Shown here: piece after piece, positions 1-9,970 of the stretch
Numbering within the stretch: the stretch's first letter is position 1
Layout: each line of letters begins with the position of its first letter
NCBI GenBank assembly: GCA_025200525.1
Contig: CM045760.1
Coordinates: forward strand, 49,247,932 to 49,311,931
Length of the DNA: 64,000 nt
Reading direction: 5' to 3'
DNA from: Camellia lanceoleosa
Lineage: Eukaryota; Streptophyta; Magnoliopsida; Ericales; Theaceae
Made by a program: the position numbers and the translations under genes
Notes under the pieces: generated by a model
What the model was told of the DNA's origin: nothing
Seen by the model: the letters and a program-made list of their open reading frames with translations, nothing else
The model's database searches: none

Positions 1-1695
1 TCCAACAATGCCCTTATCTTTTGTTTTCAAAATCCTAATTTATTTTTCATCCACCTATTCTTCTTCTTCCGGAAAACTTGGAATGTCGCCGCTACCGTTA
101 CCATTGCCACCACCAACACAACTCTTGGCCCTCCATTGCCACCGCTACTCTTAGTCCATCCCTGCTTTAGCCTAAAAACCCTAAAATACCCTTGCTATCC
201 ACCATTTCTTCAAAACCCTAACCTCTACGACCTTCTCCACCACGATCCCAACCTTTATAAATCTTTTTATTGCCATGAACCCAACATTTGCAAACCCTAA
301 ATCCGTTCAAAGGTTGATATCCAACCAAACCCTATCTGTTCAGATGTGCATTGGGAAAATAGAAAAGGATAAAGATTTGTCCTAAATGATAATTTAATTA
401 AAGGATAAAAATGTGATTTTGAAGAAATTTATTAAGTGTGTGCCTGAGGAGTTTTAGTGTGTGGAAATAGAATTCCTCCCATTTTGGAGCTAATTGAATG
501 AATTACAGAGCTGAAATGTAATTACCATCCTAGACATCTTGGATTTGGATGCAAGTCATCATGATTTGCTATGAAACAAACAAAAATTATTTCTTTAGAG
601 TTTGTTTGTTTTTGATTTTTTTTTATTCAGTTTATTTTCATCTATAATGTGTTTTTTTTAAAAAAATATATCTAAATTATATCAATTTATTTTACATTTT
701 AGATCTGTCTCTTAATTAAATGATTCATTTTTATATATATATATATATATATATTTTTAAAAAGACCCAAATAAAAAAGCAATTTAAAAAAATGGATAAA
801 ATTTGGCTTATTTTTGGATAACTCATTTTTTTTTAATCTTTAAAATCGTCTAGTCGAAACCAACCTAAACCTCAAAAGTAAAAATTTGAACTCAAAATTG
901 AGAAAAATGAAAAGAAAAAAAATGTTAGCTTTTAATTTTTAGCCAAAGGAATGCTTAATAAGTGTCATGTGTGATATTGTCATAGAGCATTCATACCATT
1001 TTATTATTATGTATGTTTTAAATTAATGTATGTGAACTTCAAATTAATGAATGGTGTGAATGTTTTGTGAACTCCTATGCCAAATACTTTGCCTTTTTGA
1101 AAATGTCCACAGTAATTTTAAAATTGTATTAGTGTATAAATAATTTCTATAGGATATAAATGTGAGATAAAGGGTTGATCCTACATATGGAAGACTTCGC
1201 ATTAAGACTAATTTTTGTTTCATATTTGTGTTTCATTTTGTAAAAATCTTCTATAGTTACAATCTAATTGAAAAATCAGCAACCAAATAGAAGAAACTTG
1301 TAGTGTAATTAATAATAATTAATATTATATCATGTGCAATAATTCTCATCAAAAAAAAAAAAAAAAAAAAATTGAGAAAGAAAGGAAACAAAATCAATGA
1401 GCACACTCAATTGTTGCTTAGACTAACTGGTATAAGTTAAGAGGGCAAACCCTATCTTCCATCCCACCTCAACCAACCCACCATAGCCATTATACCAAAT
1501 CAATTATTAAAACAATTAAAGACAAAAATAGAAGTAAACTTTACATGTAAATTATTAAAAAAAGAGTTTGAGATGTTAAAATTAGAATGTAAATATTATT
1601 TATCTTATAATTGTGGATCATGCTTGTGACAAATCCAACTGTTGCCATTGTCAATATAGAAAGAAAAACCTCTTTTTTTTCTTTTTTTTTTTGAA
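1..1695. other. AT-rich intergenic DNA, no gene recognised
   Basis: The first ~330 bases are relatively C-rich, with several AAACCCTAA telobox-like motifs. They could be the edge of a promoter or LTR lying outside the window, but no convincing ORF accompanies them. The rest is AT-rich with a short (AT)n tract near 736-755 and an A-run near 1351-1371. I see no coding sequence on either strand. Confidence 0.5.
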
Positions 1696-1930
1696 TGATT
1701 TTTTAAATATCTTAATTAAAAATATTTAACTTTTTAAATATACCTAATTAAAGTACACCTAAAAAATAAAATATTTGTAGAGAAATATCAAAATAATTTA
1801 ATAAATACAAAAAATTAAAAAAGAAATGTACTGAATTATTTTAGATTTCGGTAAATATTTTATTTTTTTAAGTGGTTAGGTTCATTTAAAAAATAAAAGA
1901 ATTTGATTAAAATATTTAAAAAATCACTAA
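1696..1930. repeat. Hairpin (MITE-like) repeat
   Basis: The two ends are imperfect inverted copies: 'ttttttaaatatcttaatta' at the left and 'taaaatatttaaaaaatca' at the right. Further inward, TACACCTAAAAAATAAAATA pairs with the T-rich mirror near 1855. The low-complexity AT composition makes exact ends uncertain. A similar hairpin lies at about 48760-49172. Confidence 0.4.
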
Positions 1931-3236
1931 AACTAAAAAACTATGAAAAATTAAAAGTGAAAAACTCAAAAATTAGATTTAAAAATTCAAAACTAAACAT
2001 AGTTGCTGTTTTAGGTTAAAATAGTCACAAAAAGATAAGATAAGCTTTTTAGTCTAATAAGACAAAACATCACATCACATCACATTTAAATTATAATCAT
2101 CTTATTTTTTCTTTTATAAAAGTCAAAAAGTTATCTCAGATGAAATTTTTTAGCTCCAGATTAAAATAGCAAAAAAGTCAACTCGCATCTCAAATGAAGT
2201 CAAACTTTTTTAGTTAGTTTTTTTAAGTTGGGATTTTTTTAGCTTGAGATTAAAAAGTTCGTTTGAGTTGACATTTTTTGTTTTTTTTTTTTTTAAATTT
2301 TTGTGAAAGAAAAAGTGAAATAATTATAGTTTGGATATAATATTTTGGCCTATTTTGAGAAGTAAGTTAAAAGTTTTTTTAGAGAACTTTTTTGAAAAAA
2401 TATATAAAAAAATAGAGATGTAATATAATCTATAAAAAAAAAAACCAAAAAATTGACTTTTAACCTAATTGTCAAAAGAGGCCATTATTAATTTTTAAAT
2501 CTATTTTATCTTTTAATAACTATTTTAGTCCTATTGGACTTTGCCAAACAAAACCTCTTAAAATTTCAAAGTATTCTTTACAAATTCTAAAATAATTTTA
2601 CATATTTTGTTGTATATTTTTGCAAAAAGCTAATCATAACCCAATGGAGAATCATTAAAATTTGAACACTATAGAGTGATTACATTTGGATTTCATAATT
2701 TGTTATTATTTGATATGACATCTTACACAATACTAATCATGTCATTTCTTGGTCTTACATAGCTTAGTTATCTTGGAAAAATTATTGGTTGGTAAAATAT
2801 TTACATTGGGGATTGAAGAATCTGAGAGGGCATGGTGAATTATGATTGATAAAGGACACAATCACTTGATATTTTTGGATCAATCAATAATTTTTCCTTA
2901 TTTAAATTCCTTAGCATATTCTATTTAATTAGGTAATTCAATTATTCTAAATGAATTATCTAATTGTGTAAAATATTTAATAATTTATTTAGCCGTTTAA
3001 CATTTTATTATATATAAAATAGAATTTGATTAGTCTAAAAAATGTAAATTCTATATTCAAAAAGTGTAATGATTTCATCTAAATTCTCCACTATTCTACT
3101 AATAGTAATAAAAAATAAGAAAAATTACTTAAAATTTTTTTTCTATGGGATCCTATTTAATATATTATTATATCACGTTAAAATGTTTTTGCCCTCGTTG
3201 GATTCATTTTTTTTGGAGGGGGGAATGTGCTACATT
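1931..3236. other. AT-rich intergenic DNA with MITE remnants
   Basis: Contains a degraded member (about 2010-2275) of the family that recurs through the window with 'ttaaaatagtcaaaaagtc' and 'cacatcac' motifs. No gene is seen. A 65-codon open frame at 3069-3266 is AT-rich with no recognisable motif. Confidence 0.45.
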
Positions 3237-3660
3237 TTCCAAAAGTGGCTAATACAGAATAAATAAAAATGTTTTTAATGTATTTTCCAAACATGATTAA
3301 TACAGAACAAATACAAAAGTCCTCAGTGTATTTTTTTTAAACATGGCTAGTGTATTTTCCAAACGCAGTCAAAATAAAAAAATCATTAATATATTTTTTC
3401 CAAACGTGACTAATACATATTTAAAACGTGACTAATACAGAACAAATAAAAAGCTCTTAGTGTACTTTTTCCAAACATGAAACGTACGTACTTTTTCTAA
3501 ATGTGGCTAATGTATTTTTCAAATGTGATTAATACAGAATAAATAAAAAAGCCTTTAGTATACTTTTTCCAAATATGGCTAGTGTATTTTTCAAACGTGG
3601 CTAGTACAAAATAAATAAAAAAATCTCAGTGTAATTTTTCTAAACGTGACTGGTAAATGT
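3237..3660. repeat. Degenerate tandem repeat, unit about 60-120 bp
   Basis: A phrase of the type 'aacgtgactaatacagaa' + 'caaataaaaa' + 'ttagtgtactttttccaaac' recurs at least six times with substitutions and indels across about 420 bp. It is clearly repetitive but strongly diverged, so it looks like an old array. No coding potential. Confidence 0.6.
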
Positions 3661-3829
3661 GTCAATTATCATTCTGTGTTCTTTAAAATAAAATTGGGAC
3701 TGATTGATCCACAAGTTCACCCTTTACGATTTATGGATCACTCACCCTAAAAAAATATGTATTATTCACATACTCAAAAGGTGTGTGAATGCGTGAGCAA
3801 AATCAAGGCTCAGTCAATGCTATTTAGGC

Positions 3830-4260
3830 TCTTTTTGAGAAGTGGGTTATAATTCACTTTTTAGATTATAACCCACTTTCTCTCTCATAAAAAAGCTGCT
3901 TATAAACAATTTTTAACCAAAAAATTGATTATAATCATCTTTTCAAAATAGCCCTTAAAACACTAAATTTAGGCCAATCGTCTGTCATTAAATATATTTG
4001 TTAGTGTGAAAATCTCAGACGTATTTTGGTAAATATTTTGAGATACTTAGAGCTAAAAAAAAAAAATTCCTGATTCTAATGGGATAATACTAAGAGTTAT
4101 TTTGAAAAGATAGTTAAAAGTCATATTTTAATTTTTAATTTATTCTAGATCATATCATCTCTCATATTTTTTTATACGTTTTTTCCACACAAAAAAATCA
4201 AAAAAAGCTAAAAAAACTAATTTTTAATTATCTTCTCAAAATAACCCTAGAAAGGTCTTG
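3830..4260. repeat. Two MITE-like hairpin remnants
   Basis: At 3830-3960 'ttttgagaagtgggttataa' pairs with 'ttataatcatcttttcaaaa'. At 4090-4250 'ttattttgaaaagatagtta' pairs with 'taattatcttctcaaaataa'. Both carry the interior 'caaaaa(g/a)tc' phrases of the MITE family common in this window. No ORF. Confidence 0.5.
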
Positions 4261-4347
4261 TCAACGAGCGTTATTGGGATACAAGAAATAACAAGGGAAA
4301 AAAAAAAAATCTAAAGTACAAAATACTTTTAAAAAAATTTGAAAACA

Positions 4348-5715
4348 CCTTTCATTTAATTTTTTATTTTTTTAGATCACATTTATACAAATTTTAACAT
4401 TGAATAAAACTTCCTATTTTGGGAACATGGTAATAATCTGTTTTTCAGATTATTACCAATTTCCTCTCTCACAAAAAAGTTAATTATTACCAACTTCCCA
4501 AAATATTGACCCCATTTTTTTTTGTGGGGGTGGGGCTAGAAATTGGGAAGGCATTGGGTCAGGGGCTCGTGTTGTTGTCACAGAAGACCGACATTGATTT
4601 GGGGTGTCCTAAAAAAGTGCACTTTTTGTCTTTTTACGAAAAGATGTACAGAAAAGTAAAGAGGTGATGTGATGAAAAAAAGATAAAAAGATGGATTATA
4701 TAGTGTGCCCCCAACCAACTTTTACAAAAATAAATCTTATAGCATTGAAATTGCATCACTTTCCCTTCGTCTGGCATGTTAGGTTTTTTAGTTTGTTGGC
4801 TATTTTAGTTATAAAAAGATAAAACAAATTTTTTAATCTAATAATACAAAATATTACATTCAATCCATAATTATTTTATTTTTTTCTCACAAAAATCAAA
4901 AAATCTGAAAGTCTATTCCAAACGAGACTTTTTAACCTTAGATTATTAGATCACATTTATTAGATCACCTTTCATTTAATTTTTTATTTTTTTAGATCAC
5001 ATTTATACAATTTTTAACATTGAATAATACTTCCTATTTTGGGAGCATGGTAATAATAGATTATTACCAACTTCCTCTCTCACAAAAAAGTTAATTATAA
5101 GCTGTTTTTTTTTTTTTTTTTTTTTTTTGAAACTGAGGTGTCCGGCTTCTACATCCTCAGGAGGAGCAATCACAGCATCCCACCGCCGCGGCTCCCCGCT
5201 TAAATCCCAAAGTGTCCCAGAGGGGAATCGAACCCATGACCGTGCGCCTAACCCACACAATCATGACTTCGCCCTTACCACTAGGCCACCAAGGGGGTGG
5301 GTTAATTATAAGCTGTTTATAAGCGACTTTTCACTAAAAAGTTGATTATTATCAACTTCCCAAAATATTGACCCCATTTTTTTTTTTGTGGGAGTGGGGG
5401 TAGAAATTGGGAAGGCATTGGGTCAGGGGCTCGTGTTGTTGTCGCAGAAGACCGACATCATTTAGTTTCTTTTACAAAAATAAATCTTATAGCATTGAAA
5501 TTGCATCACTTTCCCTTCGTCTGGCATGTTAGGTTTTTTAGTTTGTTGGCTATTTTAGTTATAAAAAGATAAAATAAATTTTTTAATCTAATAATACAAA
5601 ATATTACATTCAACCCATAATTATTTTATTTTTTCTCTCACAAAAATCAAAAAATCTGAAAGTCTATTCCAAACGAGACTTTTTAACCTCAGGTTAAAAT
5701 AGTCAAAAAGTCAAC
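4348..5715. repeat. Direct tandem duplication, period about 0.62 kb
   Basis: Copy 1 (4348-4966) and copy 2 (4967-5715) both open with 'cacctttcatttaatttttt' and share long near-identical blocks, for example around 4500-4595 versus 5355-5455 and 4727-4945 versus 5468-5695. The copies differ by two indels. Copy 2 contains a SINE (5105-5301). Copy 1 has about 120 extra bases (roughly 4596-4720) resembling a small MITE. High similarity outside the indels suggests a fairly recent event. Confidence 0.8.
5105..5301 (-). mobile_element. tRNA-derived SINE with poly(A) tail
   Basis: Read on the minus strand this begins with a tRNA-like head. A box A-like GGTGGCCTAGTGGTAAGGG (about 5272-5290) is followed at tRNA-like spacing by box B GGGTTCGATTCCCC (5222-5235), then about 90 bases of unrelated body and a 24-base poly(A) (poly(T) on +, 5105-5128). 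It is flanked by a perfect direct repeat TTAATTATAAGCTG (5091-5104 and 5302-5315), a target-site duplication of the length expected for LINE-mediated retroposition. The homologous place in the other copy of the local duplication lacks it. Transcription would be by RNA polymerase III if active. The family name is not recognised. Confidence 0.9.
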
Positions 5716-6019
5716 CTAAATCCCAAATGAACCCTTTATAGTTTAAAATAAAATAAAAAAACAAGAAAAAAGCTAAATTAGTTTAATTATATAAAAAAAT
5801 GGTTTATAACTACTAAAAAATTGAATGAGTTTTGATTAGTTGAATAAATAAATAAATAAATTGTATAGAATATTTTTATCTGTTTCAAAATGAGAGATTT
5901 ACCAATAAATTTCAAATGTTAAACTTATGAACTAATTGGTCCCAATTTTTTTCTAATAAACCGTTTAGTCCTTGTATATTTTGAGGGGCCTTAATGCCCT
6001 CATTTAGATATTATTAGAT
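5716..6019. other. Intergenic, nothing recognised
   Basis: AT-rich single-copy-looking DNA with a short (AAAT)n stretch. No gene or element boundary seen. Confidence 0.4.
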
Positions 6020-6515
6020 ACATGCTCTTTATGAAGGTGTGTCACGTGCCGCACACAATATGTCACGTGATACACACAATGGGTGCCACACATCAACAAA
6101 GTACACCAAGACTCTTTATGAGAGTGTGTCACACATCAACAAAGTACACTAAGGCTCTTTATGTTTTTTGCCTTAGAGTGTCAAGTGACACACACAATGG
6201 GTGTTATACATCAACAAAGTACATTAAGGTTCTTTATGCTTTTTGCCTTGAAGTGTCACGTGACACACACAATGTGTGTCACACATCAACAAAGTACACT
6301 ATAACTTTTTATATTTTTTGCCTTGGAGTGCCACGTGACACACACAATGGGTGTCACACATCAACAAAGTACACTAAGACTCTTTATGCTTTTTGCTTTG
6401 GAATGATGTATGTCACGTGACACACACAATGGGTGTCACATATCAACAAAGTACACTAGAGCTCTTTATGCTTTTTGCTTTGGAATGATGTATGTCATGC
6501 GACACACATACGGAA
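6020..6515. repeat. 75-bp minisatellite with G-box palindrome
   Basis: About six units. The anchor 'catcaacaaagtacac' starts at 6134, 6209, 6284, 6359 and (as 'tatcaac') 6441, giving periods of 75, 75, 75 and 82. A shortened unit precedes at about 6092. Most units contain TGTCACGTGACA or a one-base variant, a perfect palindrome around the plant G-box CACGTG. Because 75 is divisible by three, the array stays open for 132 codons on +, which looks like a gene but is a repeat artefact. Confidence 0.85.
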
Positions 6516-7753
6516 GGGTATAATTGACCATTCAATGTTATTAAACAAAGGAAATAGGATCAATTGGTAAGATATTTTCCCATTAAGAAAACTAATCAGA
6601 ACAATAAAAATAACCTTAGAACTAATTAATAAAATTATTTGTGAGATAAAATTTATTAGTAAATATCCCTTTCAAAACCGCGTCTATGTACAAATAAATT
6701 TTAAAAGCATGTCAATGTTCAAATAGAAGTACTTAAAACAAATGACACTTGATCCAAATATTTTCAGAAATTTTCAATTAATCCAACAACTCACGTACTC
6801 ATGGAGGTTTCGTTATGTTTGGACAATGATAATTTTTTTTTTAATTTCTTTTGTAATTCACAACCTCTCTCCACAAAATTGAGGGGAATGACATTTAATT
6901 AACGTGAAATAATTGCTTTATAATTATTGTTAATGATTTTGAAATTTAAGTTTTGGATGATTTGGCATGAGAAGGAATTGGATTTAGAATGATATTAGAC
7001 ATTGGATTTGTATAATTTGATGGTTTACAATTTAGTTTCAATTTTTTTTTGTTTGTTCGTGTAATTTATTTCTACAGTTATATATATATATATATATGTG
7101 GTAGGAAATTTTTATTTGGGTGTATACAATATGCACTTTTGGTTACGATCTCTCTGTAGTATGTGGTTATAATTTATTGTGATATTAATTATGACTCATT
7201 ATAATGTTGGCTATGATATTATTTTGCTTATGATTCAAGAACTTTTTAGTTATATCTTATGTAGTGTTTGCTTATAACTATTTTTTTTTTTTGTTATGAC
7301 TTTCATATGATTATGTTACGACATTTGTGGTAATCAAACCCATAAATGTCATAACTTGCAAGCATTACCTTATTTAGTAGCTACATGATGTATTTTTTTT
7401 CTGTATTATATGGTACAAATTGTATAATTAAAGTATGATTTGTTTTAAATATTTCTATTTGAATATTAATTTGCTTTTAAATTTTATTTTTATAGAGAAG
7501 TGGTTTGAAGACAAATAAAAAATATTGCAAATCTCTCATATAAATATTTACACTTTTTTTTTTTCCTTCTTTTTATCAAATAATCAAACTCATTCAATTG
7601 AACACTTATATATATATATATATATTTAATTAAAGCACACAAAATTCTATGATATATACCTTCTTTTGTTATGAACTATTGAAGTATTAGTTATAATTTA
7701 TTGTGATATTGGTTATAATATTATTTTAATTATAATTTAAAAGTTTTTTGAAT
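6516..7753. other. AT-rich intergenic DNA
   Basis: No gene. About 7120-7380 is a diverged copy of about 7640-8050: both contain 'ggttataact', 'gttatgac', 'atgacattt(g/a)tg(g/a)taatcaa' and 'cataaatgtcataactt'-type phrases, so an old duplication spans this part. (AT)n tracts lie near 7079 and 7609. Confidence 0.45.
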
Positions 7754-7916
7754 ATGCTTTATGAAAAATGCCTTAGAGAGTGGGGTGACCCCCTACCACC
7801 CCACTGTTTTTTTATTAGCTCAAAATTATTTATTTTTTTATTTTTAATCTTGCTCTCATAGCTTCCCACATGGAGGTGGGGATGCTGAGGTCACCCCAGC
7901 ACTATTGATGCTTTAT
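7754..7916. mobile_element. Small MITE with 9-bp target duplication
   Basis: A 145-base block (7763-7907) interrupts the duplicated sequence described for 7120-8050; the paralogous stretch near 7255-7265 lacks it. It is flanked by ATGCTTTAT on both sides (7754-7762 and 7908-7916). Close to its ends lie inverted TGGGGTGACC (left) and GGTCACCCCA (right). A 9-bp duplication would fit a Mutator-like non-autonomous element. AT-rich flanks and the subterminal position of the inverted repeat keep this tentative. Confidence 0.5.
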
Positions 7917-9235
7917 ATGGTATTTGGTTATAACTCATATTTCTTTAGTTATGACTCCTATAAATTTAAATTATGACATTTATGATAATCAACCTCATAA
8001 ATATCATAACTTACGCATCGTGCATATTCTTTTGAGAATGTATACTATAGCATTACCCTTAAACATATTCAACTTTTTTCTTTTTTTAATTAAAAAATGA
8101 TATAGAGATTTCTTGTTAAAATAAACTAAACACGGTCATTTTGCTATGTAGGTGTTTGGAAAGTGAGTTTTTTTGTTAATTTTTTTAATTATAGGATATT
8201 ATTGGAGATTTTTTTTTTTGTTTGGGAAGATAGCTGGATTTTTTTGTGATTAAATGTGATGTTTATGAGAAAAAAATGAAATGATTATAAAATTTGATAT
8301 GATATTTTATTTGAATTAGATTTTTTTTTAATTTTGTAACCAATTTATCTTTTAATAAAAAAAACACCCAAAACACAAACTTCTCAGACACCGCCTGACA
8401 GCACCGTATTGTCACCACACCGTTCCCAGTTCCAAAGGCATCCCTCTACAAATTTGTGTAATAGCATGAGGGCTTATGGACAACAACAATTTATTTGATA
8501 GTTAAGGTCCTATGATTTTAAACTTTAGAAGAATAAAGAAATATTTTATTTTAAAAAATAATAATAACTTTGCAACCTTTTTTTTTTCCCTTCTAAAACT
8601 CTCTCCATATGAGGTTCTCTTTGGCCACGTTTATTTGACAAATTAAGTTAGATGATATTGTTAGTAAGGAGATGATGAATAAGAGATAGTTAGTGAAGAG
8701 ATTGTTAATGAAAAAATTAAGTAAAAGTGTCTTTGTTTTAAATAAGATTGTTAAATTATTTTTATATAAAACAAAAATTTACATATTTCTATATTAAAAA
8801 AAATTCCAAAACAAAATGAAAAAAATTTACAAATACAGGTTGCACTTCAAAAAACAAAAAAAAAACAAAACAAAAGAGCATTATTTTTGTCAACTAGCCA
8901 AACGTGCAGGTGGACAACACTCTAATCTCCTCACTTTTTCAATCCCATCCTTTGCCTAGCCAAAACTAATCTCCCATTCATATTTTTATCATGTTCATTT
9001 TGACAATGAAATTCCTTTCCCAATCTCTCACCAATTTGTATATGTTTAACTATTTTGGTTCTTTTCTCTCGTTCTTCTCTCTCTATTATCTCTCTTTCAT
9101 TTTTTTAAAATTATTTCTATATTATATAATAAAAATTCACCCACTGAAATTTCACTCAGATAAAATTTATCATTTAAAAAATTTCAATTTTTTATATATA
9201 AATTTGAAATTAGGGACATAAAAAGTAAGAAGGTA
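7917..9235. other. AT-rich intergenic DNA
   Basis: Low-complexity T/A tracts and MITE fragments (for example about 8150-8340, with 'gaagatagctgga' phrases). A 76-codon open frame at 8991-9221 is F/L/Y-rich because of AT composition and has no support. Confidence 0.4.
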
Positions 9236-9690
9236 AAAATGGGCCGCAGCCCGTGAGCGGTTCGAAACTCGCCCAAGGCCCGGGGTGGGCTCGGCCCATG
9301 TAGTCCCATTTGGGCCAAAGCCCGAGCCCAGTCCGAGCCCCTGAGCCAGGGCCTAAACTATCATTTTGAAGCTTGGTTTAGTCCGACAACCCGCTTAAAG
9401 CTCACTCAATGTCTGGCCAGAAACTCAGCCCTCCCGAGGCCTAATATTTTTTTTTGTGAAAAATAAGAAAATTTTGGTAAACAAAATTTAAAAAGCAAAA
9501 AAAAAATGATCAGGCCCGCCCATGTCTAAGGCTAGGCCTAGGCCCACTGGGCCCCCAAGGCTCGAATACCCCTGGATTTAGGCCTGAGCCTAATTTTTGC
9601 CCCGTGTGCTGATCCGGCCCGACTCAACCAGAATTTTGGCGAGAGCCCACAAGGCCTGACATGAGCCAAGTCGAGTCAGATTTAAACCAC
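9236..9690 (+). repeat. GGCCCG-rich dispersed repeat, copy 1
   Basis: A GC-rich island of GGCCCG/GGGCC words in an AT-rich setting, carrying a central A/T-rich stretch. An inverted, diverged copy lies at 51656-51955. Shared landmarks include 'gtaaaaat' with 'ccgcagcccg' at the left, 'atgatcaggc' after the A-rich middle, 'gaatacccctggattt' and 'gcgagagcccacaaggcctgacatg' at the right. No terminal inverted repeat, target duplication or ORF was found, so the class is unknown. It ends about 280 bases upstream of gene 1. Confidence 0.65.
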
Positions 9691-9745
9691 TACATAAAAA
9701 TTAGTTCGGTAAATAAATAAAAAAAATCAAAAGCACAAATTATTT

Positions 9746-9756
9746 TTATATAATTT
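9746..9756 (+). promoter_or_regulatory. Possible TATA box of the DUF630/DUF632 gene
   Basis: TATATAATTTT lies about 220 bases before the chosen ATG and is followed, after a short spacer, by a C- and CT-rich leader typical of plant 5' UTRs. The region is AT-rich, so other TATA-like words nearby cannot be excluded. Confidence 0.35.
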
Positions 9757-9970
9757 TATTTAAAAAAATAAAAATGATTTTTAAAAATTTAATATTTATT
9801 TTCCCCCCAATCTCAAAACAAAGACCACCAAGTGAGTGGATGAGTGAGTTTAAGTACAAACACTCTCTCTGCAGCAACTATAAACCTCTCATCTCCATAT
9901 ACATTTCTCTCTCTAAAACTACCACCGTTCAAAAAACCCCGCCACCACCACCACCACCACCGACGTGATC

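Noticed and set aside
1..330. Possible gene start or exon in the C-rich first 330 bases
   Set aside because: No frame of useful length or motif on either strand; the upstream context is outside the window.
5222..5290. tRNA gene
   Set aside because: Box A and box B are present but no complete cloverleaf or acceptor stem is visible, and the poly(A) tail and target duplication identify a SINE.
5003..5345. Small ORFs on both strands
   Set aside because: They are translations of the SINE and its poly(A) tail.
6022..6420. 132-codon open frame on +
   Set aside because: It is the translation of the 75-bp minisatellite, whose period is a multiple of three, and has no start context or homologous motif.
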